Assembly: GCA_034401135.1 (NCBI GenBank)
Contig: JAWZSP010000009.1
Coordinates: 2,480,001 to 2,544,000, forward strand
Length of the DNA: 64,000 nucleotides
From: Volutella citrinella
Lineage: Eukaryota > Ascomycota > Sordariomycetes > Hypocreales > Nectriaceae
Direction: 5' to 3'
Below the pieces are notes generated by a model, which saw only the letters and a list, made by a program, of their open reading frames with translations, did not search any database and was not told where the DNA came from. The position numbers and the translations under genes were made by a program. Below, piece by piece: positions 20,889 through 31,986 of this stretch; positions within the stretch are counted from its first letter, which is position 1, and every line of letters starts with the position of its first letter.

Positions 20889-22133
20889 ATGTCATCCACA
20901 CTTCCGTCATCTCCAATGGAGGAACTGGATCCAGAAGTCTTCGGTCCTCTCACAGAGATCAACGCAGATTCACTCGTCCTTCTCGCTTCAAAAATCGCCG
21001 AAAAGCATCTCGACACCGCGCCATCTGGCGGCAGGCTTGTCAAAAGAGTCGCTGGCTCTTACAACATTATTCACATCGTTGAGTTTGGCGATTTCAAGCT
21101 CATTATCCGCGTGCCTGCCACAGGCTGGGGTTCTGGGCTGACACCCGCGGCGGCGGCAGCCATGGAGTCTCAGGTTGCCACTATGAACATGATTTCTAAG
21201 AAAACCAAGATCCCCGTACCAGAGGTGTATGCCGTGGACACTACGATTGACAACGAAATCGGGGCCCCCTACATCAGTATGAGCTTTATGGCTGGTAATG
21301 CAGTCTCTGATGTTTGGTTTGGCCATCCTGGCTCTATACCGAGGGAGGAATTCCGCCTCAACATTCTGAAAAGCCTGTCGCAAATTATGGCAAAATTCTC
21401 TGATTTTGTCTTTGACAAGATAGGTTCCATCACATCGGCCTCAAGCGCTATCGCCCCGTGCTACGAATGGGATGAAATGGAGGATGGCAGTATCAAAGTC
21501 CATTTTTCAGGCCCTTTTGACTCTACATCCAGTTACTTGAGTGAGAAATGCAGCCATGGATCCAACAATAATATTTGGGACAGAGCAGAGAACAAGATCA
21601 TGGAAGTGCTCCTTCCTGGTCTTTTAGCGCTTGATTTGGCTCCAGGTTTTGTTCTGTCTGTCCCTGACTTCGATTCACAAAACGTTCTGGTGGATGGTGA
21701 TGGCAATGTAACTGGACTTATTGACTGGGACCTTGCCCAGACAATGCCTCGATTCATGGGTTACGCTAGATACCCCTCTTGGGTCACGCGGGACTGGGAT
21801 CCCCTGATGTATGGATGGTCCAAGATGGCGGAATCAGAGGACTCTCCACAGTCACTCGAACTGTATCGAGCCTACTACAATGAGGAGATTGGGAAGGCAA
21901 CTGGATGGCGAGGCGACTGGAGTCTCACAGCGAAGTCGCACATCACGGAGGCGATCTGGATTGCGGCGCTGAGTCCGCACCACCGTTTGGAAATATGCCG
22001 CAAGTTTGTCCAGGTCGCTCTAGGCAGCAACATCAACGCGTTGGACGTCCTCAACCACATTGGATCGGGAGAATACGGAGATGAGGACTGGGCCGTTTTG
22101 GATGCCCACTTGAAACAACTGATAAGCCAATGA
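20889..22133 (+). CDS. APH-family phosphotransferase / aminoglycoside-kinase-like protein
   Basis: Single exon, 414 residues, starting at the ATG at 20889 (MSSTLPSSPMEELDPEVFGP). Protein-kinase-like fold of the APH (phosphotransferase enzyme) family, widespread in fungi and mostly of unknown substrate. Visible motifs are the nucleotide-loop-like VKRVAGSYNIIHIVEFGDFKL and the strand with IRVPATGWG. The catalytic loop reads SVPDFDSQNVLVDGDGNVTG, with Asp and the Mg-binding Asn present. It is followed by LIDWDLAQ, the equivalent of DFG. The His that usually precedes the catalytic Asp (HxD) is replaced by Val. No signal peptide is visible. Resistance, choline/ethanolamine kinase or other small-molecule kinase roles cannot be told apart from sequence. 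Confidence 0.8.
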   Translation: MSSTLPSSPMEELDPEVFGPLTEINADSLVLLASKIAEKHLDTAPSGGRLVKRVAGSYNIIHIVEFGDFKLIIRVPATGWGSGLTPAAAAAMESQVATMNMISKKTKIPVPEVYAVDTTIDNEIGAPYISMSFMAGNAVSDVWFGHPGSIPREEFRLNILKSLSQIMAKFSDFVFDKIGSITSASSAIAPCYEWDEMEDGSIKVHFSGPFDSTSSYLSEKCSHGSNNNIWDRAENKIMEVLLPGLLALDLAPGFVLSVPDFDSQNVLVDGDGNVTGLIDWDLAQTMPRFMGYARYPSWVTRDWDPLMYGWSKMAESEDSPQSLELYRAYYNEEIGKATGWRGDWSLTAKSHITEAIWIAALSPHHRLEICRKFVQVALGSNINALDVLNHIGSGEYGDEDWAVLDAHLKQLISQ

Positions 22134-23971
22134 TGATAGGAAGAGTGGGGCTGTTGTTGGTCGGGCAGCTTTCCCCTCACTTAACCGCTGGGGCTGGTGT
22201 CGGTCTCCTAATAATAGAACAGCTAGAAGACCGTCAGAACCAACACAAAGTCAGCGGCCCCCCCCCATCAGCCGTCGACAGCAGCCAGGATAGACTTGCC
22301 CAGAAAGGCTTCTTGCTTATGCCGAACCATGACACATCGACATACACTGCTTGTTCCGTCAACCCATACCTAGCAAGCCCCTATCGCCATCTGGCATTAC
22401 GTCCTCTTCGAGCTAGGAAGAACCTCTGTAGAAGGTGCGGGGACTGTTGACGGAGATGCGGCGACTGGGGAATCGGGAGACGAGGCTGCCGCCGTGGAAC
22501 TGGTGCTGGCTGGACCTGTTGTTGATATTGGCACACTGATGCTCCTAGGCGAGAGGCCGGCGGCAGCTTGGGCCAAACTACCATCTAGAGTTAGCAGCAC
22601 GGGCCAATAGCTATACAAGGAGCACGTAGGGGCGGGAGTATCACAGTTAATACCAGATTAAATCAGATCTGGTGACCTTATTAGCAACGAATAGTATAAC
22701 TCTGAAGTACAGCCTTAATCTCCTCCAAAAAGTACTTCAGCCTGCACCTCAGCTGCGTGGACCGAGGCTCAATCTTACGCCTGTGAAGAACACCCTGAAG
22801 ACTTTCGTGATAAGCGTAGTACACTACAACGCACCTTCGTCGTACGCACGTCGAGCCAAAGATTGGCCGCGGCAACAAGGGTAGTGTTGACGAAAAGCGT
22901 GGCAGTAAAGGCGGTGGTGACTGGCCGTGTATGTATGCAAATTCTCAAACTCTGGTTCGAGGAGAAGCTTGTCCAAGTTGACAACAGGAGTCGATGAATG
23001 ATCAAGCGGCTGAATTGCCTGATGTCGCCAAAAACCCCCAAGCCCAAGATTTATTGTCCACCCCTCTTCCCTAGCTTGTCGGGCTTTGTTCCTAATTTCA
23101 CAGTTGCACTGACTAGCAAGGGAGAGAAGTGTCGACAACTCAATGGGCGGATCGTTATACATCTCGGAATCCGACTCTGGTTGCTAGTCAACCCCGCCGT
23201 TTAATTACCCCTAGGGTCCAACCTTGCTCCATCTCATTTCGCAGGGCTCTGGATGTTCAGAAAGCGGTGAGTTGAACGAAGTGTCTTCTCAGAGTCCCGA
23301 TGGCCACTTTTGGAAATAAGATGGTAGAAGATTTCCCTCCGCATGAGGGTAGATTGTGTTAAATCTTGGGTGCTGGGCCAGGTCCTTGGGGTTGATGGTC
23401 AATTTGTCAAAAGGCAGGAGGGCATTAGTGACCATTTTCCATTAAGAAAGTTGATGGACCAAACTATTCCATTTTTTCCTCACAACAACACGGCCAAATA
23501 TTTGTGGTTGCCAAATACCTGGCCGGGAAGGCTGGTTGAGGCTCGGGTCGATGGCGTGACTGATCGACGCCTCAGGAAAAGCAGCCTTGCATAATTGAGT
23601 CACAACATCAGCTTGCAATACTACCCCACACTGAGACTGATGATTTGGTTGACGTGATCGCTTACGTAAATTCCCATGAGCGGCCTGATGGACCGTCCTA
23701 CATCGGAGGATAATAGGCTTGGCCTCACCGACACAAACATTGACTGACGGGAATTATTTGTCCCCAGGTCGTTGCCCAAAGGCGCTGGCAGTCTATCGTA
23801 CCCTCCGGATAATACAGCACATAGCATCCTATTGATCTCGATCAGTTGGCGATTGCCTGACGGTAGCCGCGCCCTTTCGGGGATTATCATACTCCACCAG
23901 ACCCCGCACACAAATAAATTCACGGCACTTCAGTCAGACTGTCAGAGGAGCACCGACTATCATCATTCGCC
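22134..23971. other. Intergenic region, 1.8 kb, no supported gene
   Basis: Between the APH-like gene and the MFS transporter, both on +. A minus-strand Ser/Thr/Pro-rich ORF (22397-22618) follows something like an intron 3' end (gctaactctag). A 112-codon minus ORF starts with ATG at 23162. I could not join these into a convincing gene and cannot exclude a small unannotated one. Confidence 0.4.
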
Positions 23972-25509
23972 ATGTTGGAGGAACAACCCTTGCTCGCACC
24001 GGCAGTGGGCCATGCCGACAGCGAGGTCGAAGCCGCCATTCTCCAGGATTTCGAGCCCAACAGCCCGGAAAACCCCAGGAACTGGACCCCCGGGTTCAAA
24101 TGGACCATCGTGCTCATGCTCGCTTCCATGTCCTTCACTGTGTACATCAACCTCAAGTAACATCCAAAAGGCAGAAATGCTAACCTCTCAGGTCTTTTAC
24201 TTGCATCTCCGTCGTCCCGATTGCCAATCAGATCGTCGCAGACCTCGACCGCGGAAAACCAAGCTCGATAGGTGTCGCCTTGCTCATCACCATCTGGGAA
24301 CTCGGCGAGGCGGCCGGACCACTGCTCATTGCGCCGCTTTCCGAGGTCTTTGGCCGCTACCCAGTTCTAAACGTGGCCAACGTCGTCTTCATCTTGGCCA
24401 CGATATCCGCATCTCTCTGCCAAAGCACGCCGCTCTTCGTTGCCTGCCGGGCCCTGACAGGCTTCGCCGTCGCCGTGACCGTGCTCACCCCGGCCATCAT
24501 CGGCGACATGTTTGAGGTTGAGCATCGCGGCTCGGCCATGAGCCTAGTCATGTTTGCACCGCTCCTTGGTTGCACTGCTGGTCCCGTCGTGAGTGGGCTC
24601 ATCGCTGAAAGGGTGGGCTGGCGAGTTGTGGTGCTTATCGGTGCTGCAATGGCCGGGGCATGCGAGATATTATTCTTAACGTGGTTTAGGGAGACTTACA
24701 AGGTCACCATCCTGGAGCGGATGACGCGCAACACAGACAAGGCTGCTGTTCGGACTGGTTCGGGCATCAACTTGCTGCTCAAGTCAATATCGCGGCCGTT
24801 TGCTGTCCTCTTCAGCTCCAGTGTCTTGATTGCCCTCGCCCTCTTTGGCTCTGTCTCGTTTTCCTACTTTTACGTCCTGTCCGTCACATTGCCGACTTTC
24901 CTGCAGGACATCTACTCCTTTACACCTGCTCAGACGGGATATGCCTTCTTGGCTCCTAGTAAGATTCTCAATCAAACCGTGAGCCGCAAATATAAAGCTT
25001 ACCCCACAGGCATCGGATCCATGGTTGCTGTTGTCATCTGCAATATGGCTCTTGACAAGATCAGTATGCACCTTCGAGGCTCGCCTGATAAACCGAGTCT
25101 CCCAGGCCACCGCCTTCCTCTTGCCATTGTCTCCGGGATTTCATTGCCAGTTCTCATGGCCGTGTACGGTTGGATCGCACAGTACCGCCTCTCCGTGTGG
25201 GCCTTTCTGACAACAGCAGCCGCGCTTGATGGGATGATTCTGTTGACTCTGATTCCCATATCATCATATATCGTAGATGCCAGTGGCATCCACTCGGCCT
25301 CGGCCATGACCGGTATCATTGTCACCAGATGCCTGATGGGTAACTTCCTCCCTCTTGCGGCTACCCCGCTTGTTGATGCTCTCGGCCATGGTTGGGGTTG
25401 TACCATCTTGGCTGTCTTTAGTCTCGTTGTGGCACCAATTCCGATTCTGGTGATGAGGTATGGAGAAAAATGGCGAAAGAAGTCCGAGTATACTTGCGCA
25501 ACAAATTGA
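23972..25509 (+). CDS. Major facilitator superfamily transporter (DHA1-type drug:H+ antiporter family)
   Basis: Integral membrane transporter, likely proton-coupled export of small molecules at the plasma membrane. Exons 23972-24156, 24192-24958 and 25010-25509 give 483 residues. The first intron is only 35 nt as read (GTAACA, a TGCTAAC branch site, CAG), unusually short. The second is 51 nt, GTAAGA to CACAG, and divisible by three, so the frame stays open if retained. Visible features are the cytosolic N-terminus with SPENPRNWTPGFKW before the first helix, the motif A relative LSEVFGRYPVLNVANV, and GFAVAVTVLTPAIIGDMF in helix 5. About 12 hydrophobic segments and the short hydrophilic middle loop ETYKVTILERM are also present. 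The substrate is unknown, and no adjacent biosynthetic cluster explains it. Confidence 0.85.
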
Positions 25510-25867
25510 TGGCTTGATCTGAAGAGTGAGGGATTCAGTGGGGAAACAACTGGGCATCAGTATGAGGCATGAGAAACGAGATGACGCAGGGACGCGGTAG
25601 ATGGCGAATGAAGCTATGAGGTGGCACTAGCACTGGTGGTCAAGCGAACTGGAGCTCTTGGTTCGTCATCATGGCATGCGGGAATCAGATGACAGATTTA
25701 TCCTTAAAAATATCATCTGAATAAGTCTATCTTCTCTATCCTAATCCCAACAATTCCACCGCTCTTCCGTGACTTGACTGCCCCCCGAGCATCCAGCCTG
25801 CCTGCAGGCACCCCCTGTCAAGTCCCGAGCACAAACCCCGCCGTCTTATGTTGTAGATAGAAACACT
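25510..25867. other. Convergent intergenic region
   Basis: 3' flanks of the MFS transporter (+) and the Egh16-like gene (-). No feature seen. Confidence 0.5.
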
Positions 25868-26915
25868 CTACTCCTCCGCGCGGCTAATCTCCATGCGCTT
25901 CTTCAGACGATAGGCGATAGCTCGCTTGCGGGCTGTGGCGCTCTGGGTAAAGGCCGCAGATCCGCCAAAGGGTCCAGCCGGGGTGTTGTTGCGCACACGA
26001 AGGATGCAGACGTTGTCGACACCGCCGACAGACCCTTCACAAGTCATTCCCTGGGGCATCTGGACCTTCATCTGGAAATCAGTGGTGGTGGCAAGCGATA
26101 GACCGGCAAAAGCTCCTGGCACGTCCTGTGTGACCTTGCTGGTCTTGAAGGCAGCCGCATCAGTTCCTCCAGACGTGGCATCAATGCTGGCTTCCATGGG
26201 TCCAGCGCCATCCTGGTTGATCTGGGAGATGTCAGTATGGTAGGGGATGCAAGAAGGAGAAAGGGGATCTTATACCTGTCGCATGGTGATGGTCACCTCG
26301 CCAGTATCCGAGGCAGTAGGCAGACCACTCTGGGCGCCCTTACCGGCCGAAGCAGCGACAATTCCCTCCGAGGCAAACTCATTCTTGGTACCAGCAGCAC
26401 GGTTGTTGCCGCCTGCGCCTCCGCGACCGCCACCAAGCAGACGGCCTAGCTGACGCTTGTTGTTTCGGCTTTTTCCGTTGACATTGGCGTTGCCATTGCC
26501 ATTGCCATTGCCATTGCCCTTCAGAGCAGAGACATCATCCTCAACGCCGACCGAGTCAGCTGCTCCATTGTTGGTCGGGGCGTTGCCTTGTCCCATAAAG
26601 GCCCGGATCATGACGGCAGGATCAACGGGACCGTTGCCTTGGGTGCGTCCCAGAGGACCAACTTGGCCACTAGAAATCTCCCGATCGCGAATGATGGCCG
26701 TGTCGGCCTGGGAGCCGCAGCCATTGGATGAACAATCGCGGGGCGTGCCATCAGCCACTGGACTTGGTCAGCTTCAAGAGTCGTCGTTGGGTAACGCATC
26801 CAAACTTACCAGTCAAACCGGGCATAACTACTCCATTGGCTCCCTCAATGCTGGTGAGCACGCAGTGGGCGGCAGCGCAGGAGAGGAGAGTGGCGAAAGT
26901 GAAGGAGCGATACAT
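25868..26915 (-). CDS. Secreted Egh16-like (Gas1/Mas3 type) appressorium-associated protein
   Basis: Exons 26915-26810, 26757-26276 and 26221-25868, with introns of 52 and 54 nt, give 313 residues. The signal peptide MYRSFTFATLLSCAAA ends just before His, so the mature protein would begin HCVLTSIEGANG. Family members typically show HGVI there. Shared family blocks are RDCSSNGCGSQADTAIIRDRE, VTITMRQVINQDGAGPMEAS, TDFQMKVQMPQGMTC and VCILRVRNNTPAGPFGG. A family-atypical insertion of about 100 residues after the first block is rich in Gly/Asn, with GN dipeptides repeated around 26486-26516 and then a basic GGGRGGAGG region. Several family Cys positions are absent. In Magnaporthe and powdery mildews the family is expressed in infection structures. 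The biochemical role is not established. Confidence 0.82.
26486..26518 (-). repeat. Hexanucleotide (gccatt)n repeat encoding Gly-Asn dipeptides
   Basis: About five copies of ttgccat/gccatt on the + strand read as GN repeats in the Egh16-like protein. In-frame length changes here would alter only the low-complexity insertion. Confidence 0.8.
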
Positions 26916-28218
26916 TTTGGCCAGCAGTTGATCGAACTCGAAATATTAAAAGAAGTGTGCAAGGTAGCAAGTCAACCGCCAGGGCTGTAAGATTGAAGAT
27001 GTGGGTATTGGATTGAAGGGAAGTGAAGAAGCTTGTGATTATCTCCTCTCGACAAGTGCGGAGGCTCTTCTTTTATCCTTGATCGAGTTGACCGGTGATT
27101 CCACAGTATTTCGATGCGGCGACGAGGAGTGAATCGCGACTCTGCCTCGCATCGGGTTAGAATCGCGATTCATGTTTTGTGTTTTACATCTTCAATCATT
27201 CTCGGTCACAGATCATTCCTAGTTCTACCCGACAAAGGGTCTGATAAAACAGAATCCGTAACTCCAAAAGCAAACGAGGGCGTAGATCTGTGAGGGCGAG
27301 AGTCTAAGCGCGCAGCGGGGAACTACTGTGCTCCAGCCTGGCAGCCCCCCAATCGTCAAACCAGAGGCCCAAGCCTCACTCTTGGGCCCTACTATCAGAC
27401 GCGGATGATGCTAACCCGAGCTCAGCTTTCAGTAGTGTGCGTGCCAATGCGCATCTGGGCGCATCTGGGGTTTGTGGTTTCGGTTTCAGGCTGCTCAAAG
27501 AAGAAGGTGTGAAACTCAAGGTGCGGAATTTTTTACCTCTCGACAACCAAGATTCAAGCTTAATTGGGCAGCGCTGCTGAAACGCTCTGAAACTGAAGAG
27601 GGCAGCTTTCGATGGGCCAATCGCTGTGCTTTGCATTTCGCAAGCCCAACCCCAAATAGTCCTAGTTGGCTCCCCTGGAAACAACATGCCGAGACCCCGC
27701 CACACGGACATCAACTCTCCCAAACTGCTCAGCCTCAATTCAGCTGCCATTGCCACTAAGCTTGACTACATCACGTCGGTGTACCTGAGGTTGAATAGTG
27801 TCTTCATGCTCCTGTCCCGGAGAACCCCAACCTGAAGCAACCTTTCTTATGCTGCGTCTGGATGCCACTATGTGTAACCCCATCGATCCCTCCTGTCTCG
27901 TCCGACTCTGCATCTTCTCCAATCCCTTCCTCGACTTCACAATGCACATTCACTTTTAAACACAACATCGAGGCGGGGAAGCTCCGCAATGAGTAGATCA
28001 CCAGCAACATGCCAAATCCTGGAAAGCTGGGGCCCTTGAATTGGGTGACGTGTTGGACGTGCAGTCACGGTCAAAAAATCACATTACAACGCGGGCGCAG
28101 TTCCTATCAACCTTGAATAATCATTCAACACTCTGTCAAACAAGAGTCATGACCTTTCCTAGCTAACTGCTCCTATTCTGCATCCCTCTAGTGGTTCAAT
28201 ACCCAAGTGTAGTCTGCA
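26916..28218. promoter_or_regulatory. Upstream region of the Egh16-like gene
   Basis: Contains gaatcgcga at 27131-27139 and the perfect 12-bp palindrome gaatcgcgattc at 27160-27171, about 220-250 bp upstream of the Egh16-like ATG. A short tandem gcgcatctggg-type duplication lies near 27452-27473. ORFs in both directions at 27376-27760 overlap each other and look like chance. Confidence 0.35.
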
Positions 28219-28620
28219 CTACTTGCTCTCTTCGGTTTCGATCAGGACCGCCGGTTCAGGGATCGGGTCGATGATCGGATCGATGCTCGGATCGGGCTTG
28301 ATCGGCGGCAGACGAGGAGGCCAACGAGGAGGCCAGGTTGGCCAGGTAGGCCAGTAAGGAGGCCTGTAAGGAGGGCGGTACGGAGGCCGATAGGGAGGCC
28401 TGTATGGGGGCCTGACTGGCTTGACAGGCTTGTATGGAGTCTTGATCGGAGGGGGGATCTCGATGGGGGGGTCAATGGCAATAATCGGAGGATCAACAGC
28501 AATCTCCGGAAGGGGAGGCGTGGTCCTTGCCGACAGTTGATTGTCGTCCTGAGTGGGAGCGGCGCTTGTCAAGGCTGCATAAGCCAGGACGAAGGCTGCA
28601 AGTGCAGATTTGGGCAACAT
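28219..28620 (-). CDS. Small secreted proline-rich repeat protein
   Basis: Single exon of 133 residues. The signal peptide MLPKSALAAFVLAYAALTSA is followed by APTQDDNQLSARTTPPLPE. The centre contains five consecutive RPPY units and then W/P-rich YWPTWPTWPPRWPPRLPP, flanked by IDPP/IDPI-type acidic-proline sequence. It has no Cys. The repeat and extended polyproline character suggest a wall-associated structural protein or secreted effector. I cannot assign a family. The repeat codons differ in third bases, which argues for selection on the peptide. Confidence 0.75.
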   Translation of the reverse strand: MLPKSALAAFVLAYAALTSAAPTQDDNQLSARTTPPLPEIAVDPPIIAIDPPIEIPPPIKTPYKPVKPVRPPYRPPYRPPYRPPYRPPYWPTWPTWPPRWPPRLPPIKPDPSIDPIIDPIPEPAVLIETEESK

Positions 28621-29568
28621 TGTGAGTTGAATGAGTCGATTTGTTGTTCAGTTGTCTTGTTGTGCTTGTGTCTGCAAGTCTGGACAACGAACTCTCATCA
28701 GGCAGGCCAAGGGGTCGCTTTTATACCTTTCTAAACGCACCTTTGCACCTGAAGGCATGGAACATAGAATTGCATCATGTAGTTGAGGCAGAACTCATGA
28801 CGCCAACCGCCAAAATGCCTTTGAGTGTCTCCGAGGTATGCGAGTTGGCATGCATACAGGCCTTACTGGGAAGATGTCTCGAGTCAGCTGAAGGAAGAGC
28901 ACCGTGACACCCAATAAAGCTACGGTTTGAGAGAGCCTCCCAGAGAACTTTTGATTCGACCAGACGGTTCTCTGCGACTGTGCCCGTCAGTGGAATGGAG
29001 GAGTTCGTCTGGCTCAAATAAGACATGACGTGATGACTGCGTTGTGGAACATTTCAACTCAGCTCGGCTTAATATCCGCTCCAGCATCGTCGAATCTCTA
29101 TTTTTAGGCGCTCACGATGAAAACGTGGACGAGACCTCTGAGCTAAATTTAGGATGTCGACTGTCCCACGCGACGTCAATTCGGGCCTTCTCATTCAGCT
29201 CTTGGCCAGCTTGTGTCGATGCTGCTTCCCCAGCACAGCGCTGCTTGGGCATTTGGCTTCCTTTTGATGCAGTAGGAAGCTGATTGGCCCGATGTCGAAA
29301 ATATTCACGCATCCATTCCTACATCCAAGCGAGCAGTGAATGGTGTCATCGCCATGTTCATCTCCCGACGCTCGCAACTTCGACAAAGATGGAGCAGGGT
29401 AGACGGCTGTTGGGATGCATTAACTTGGGTAAATATGGTGTAGTCTACGACAGCTCGTGCGTGAGCAGTGTTCATTCATCATCTATGGGGTATCATCTAC
29501 GCTAAATCATGTCTCATCAAGATGCAAACACAAGCTGTGCTGCCGAGCACCAGCTACTGCCGACCAAT
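28621..29568. other. Intergenic region
   Basis: Between the proline-rich gene start (-) and the 3' end of the PD-(D/E)XK-like gene (-). Short ORFs only. It should include the proline-rich gene promoter. Confidence 0.4.
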
Positions 29569-31022
29569 CTACTCCAGATCGAGCAGATGCTGCTCGAACC
29601 AGGGTAAATACTGGTCTCGTGCCCAGGCCAAAAGGTGGCGCATGCCCGCGGCAATGGAGAAAATGCCAATGAGATCCTGTGTGGTGCCGAGTAGCATTTC
29701 CGACAGAACCGTTGTCTCGCCGTCCTTGAACGTGGTCAGGACCAAGGACCACCGATGGCCCTGAACCACGACGCCGGGCAGGTAGCCCAACGCATCCAGG
29801 GCTTCTTGCTGCTGTATTTCCAGGTAATCTCTCTCCCCGTCTGTTTTTGGCGCATCCTCGCCAGCCAGCTGCCGCTTGCGCAGAAGCTTCTGGCGTACTG
29901 CCCAGCGGAGAAAGTTCCATTGCGAGGCATGCCATACCCCGAGCTGCAGCTGGGCCCTGTCGCCGTCTCCGCCCGACTTCTTAGTCTCGATGCTGAGGAC
30001 GATGGGGTACAGCTGGGTTGGCTGGAAATCGGTGTGGTTGACGGTGAGTGTGGGCATGTCGGTCGCGAGCCTGACCAGGGCGCGGTGGAGAGGAGTGGTC
30101 CGATCGTAGTGGGCGCGGAAGATGCAGAGGTCGACCATCTTTGCTATGGAATTTGTTGGTTGGAACTCGCGATGGGGTCGGGCGGTGGTGCTGAGAGTAA
30201 CAGAGTCAACAATCATCCTGTCATCCAGCAAGGCTGGTGTACATACCAAGTGGCGACCTCGAGGTCGCTCAGCGGCTGGCCCAGAGGCTCTTCCAGTATC
30301 GCCTCCAGCAGTCGCACATGGACGAGGCAGTTCCAGGTTGCCTCCTCGGCCTTGAGGTTTGTGCATTTCCGGGCCTTGGCCAGGATCTGTTGGGCTTGCT
30401 CAATCGACGGCGCTCGGCCAGGCAAGGCATCCAGGCTGGTGTCGTCGGTAGGGCGGAACGAATACTCCCACTCAAAGGCATCTTCTCCCCGCTTCTCGAG
30501 CTCATGCAACATTGTAGCCTGTGATGAGGCAGGCAACAGGCCGTGTCCACGTCCGGCTGCGTAGAGTTGTTTGTACATGGTTCGGGCGGCCGGCGGCACG
30601 GAATCCTTGCTCAGTTCTTGGTATAGTATCGGCGATTCGCTCAGTTGGAGAAGCATCATCTGCTTCTTGGGCGACGAGGCGCGAGAGGCCGAGGATGCTG
30701 ACGCTGATGAGGCCAGGGTTGTGCGCATCGTCTTGGCCGGCCTCGGCGTCGCTTCAACATCCAGCTCGACGCCTGGCGCTGCTTCATCCCCATCGCTCTC
30801 GGTCGCAGTCAACCGCGGTCGCTTGCCTGTAGAAGACATGCTGGGGATGGTCGTCGCAGGCGGACTGGCGAGCTGCCGCTGTTCGCTGTCACCGGGACCG
30901 GGTCGAGCAGTCGGTCGCTTTCGCTTCTTGCAGGGGGAGGGAGTCAAAGATTCCGGCAAATTGGCATTGATGTCAGGAAGTGTCTCGATCCAGGACAGGA
31001 CGCGTGAGCGCACTTCCGGCAT
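29569..31022 (-). CDS. Fungal PD-(D/E)XK nuclease-like domain protein
   Basis: Exons 31022-30247 and 30190-29569, with a 56-nt intron (GTATGT to CTCAG), give 465 residues. The N-terminal third (about 1-110) is Ser/Pro/Lys/Arg-rich and likely disordered, with basic KKRKRP and KRPRL clusters that look like nuclear localisation signals. A helical region follows, with LSESPILYQEL, RTMYKQLYAAG and FEWEYSF. The C-terminal domain has K-M-V-D-L-C-I-F and then Y-P-I-V-L-S-I-E-T-K-K near residue 325, matching the D...ExK core of PD-(D/E)XK folds. This lineage-expanded family is common in fungal accessory regions. Nuclease activity has rarely been shown, so the name reflects fold only. Confidence 0.75.
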
Positions 31023-31986
31023 GGTGCGCGTGCTTCGTTGGATGGATGATTGAGCCTGGTCTCCCGTGTGGTGTTTGAGCGAGGCGATGCAAGGAAACGA
31101 CCTTGCCAGTGTTCAACAGGAACCTCAGCGACCTAGCTATAAAGCGGCGCCGCTCTGACGCGACGCAACAATGCAGATAGAGCGATTGTCAGATGCAACG
31201 GCTGTCATCACTGTTATGATTTGTCGCAAATTAGACTAGCGCGCTCGCTGCTTTACTCGCCCCTCCGGGCTGTTGGCCCAGCAACAGTCGAAATATCGCT
31301 AAAACTGGAAGCCCTACCCTGCACTTGAATTCAAACGCAAAGTCGGTATTCTACCAAGGTAACCTTTAGTCTTGAGTTCTTTTAAAAAGAAATCCTTCTG
31401 TTATTATCACAGTTCACTTCTTGTAGAGAATCGAAGAATGAACTCAAGGCTAGTGCTGTCGAAGTGTTGAGCAATTGCTTGCAGAACATTCGTTTGTAAC
31501 TCATATTTGCTATGCTTACTATCCCATTCAAATTAACCCTGCCGTAATATTTGGACCCAACGGACGCAGTCTGAATGATTCTCTGTATTCCTTAGATCCC
31601 TAAAGTTGCTCTCAATACACCACAGGATGCAACAATAAGCCCTGCGATGGTCGTCTGGTCGTCACTGGCTGAGCCTTACCCCAGTCGGCTCCCTCAGTCC
31701 CTGGGCTCAGTGCACTGCCTGGCAGACACGCTAAAAAAGTCGCTTTTTCTGTTGGGGTAGCTCAGCCCTGTCAGCGTGGACGTTGAAGTTGAGACGCAGC
31801 GAGATGGAGACTCGGAAGCGACGGGAAGTTGCCTGCAGTCTGCTGAGGTGTCATCTCAACAAACAACATTTTGTCAGTTTCTTTCCTCTATTAAAACGAG
31901 ATGTTGTCTACTGTTTCGGCTGGACTCAATTAAACCACAACACCCAATGCTTACAGTAGAACACCCTCTACCCTCAAAAACCAATC
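31023..31986. promoter_or_regulatory. Divergent promoter region
   Basis: Between the PD-(D/E)XK-like gene (-) and the alpha/beta hydrolase (+). A run of C/T-rich and poly-T segments is seen but no defined motif. Confidence 0.35.

Noticed and set aside
22381..23162. Possible minus-strand gene (Ser/Thr-rich exon plus a 112-codon ORF)
   Set aside because: A plausible 3' splice site exists, but no donor and frame combination gives a convincing protein. Left as unresolved.
31754..31772. ggggtagctcagc resembling a tRNA D-arm
   Set aside because: No acceptor stem or T-arm could be folded around it by eye.
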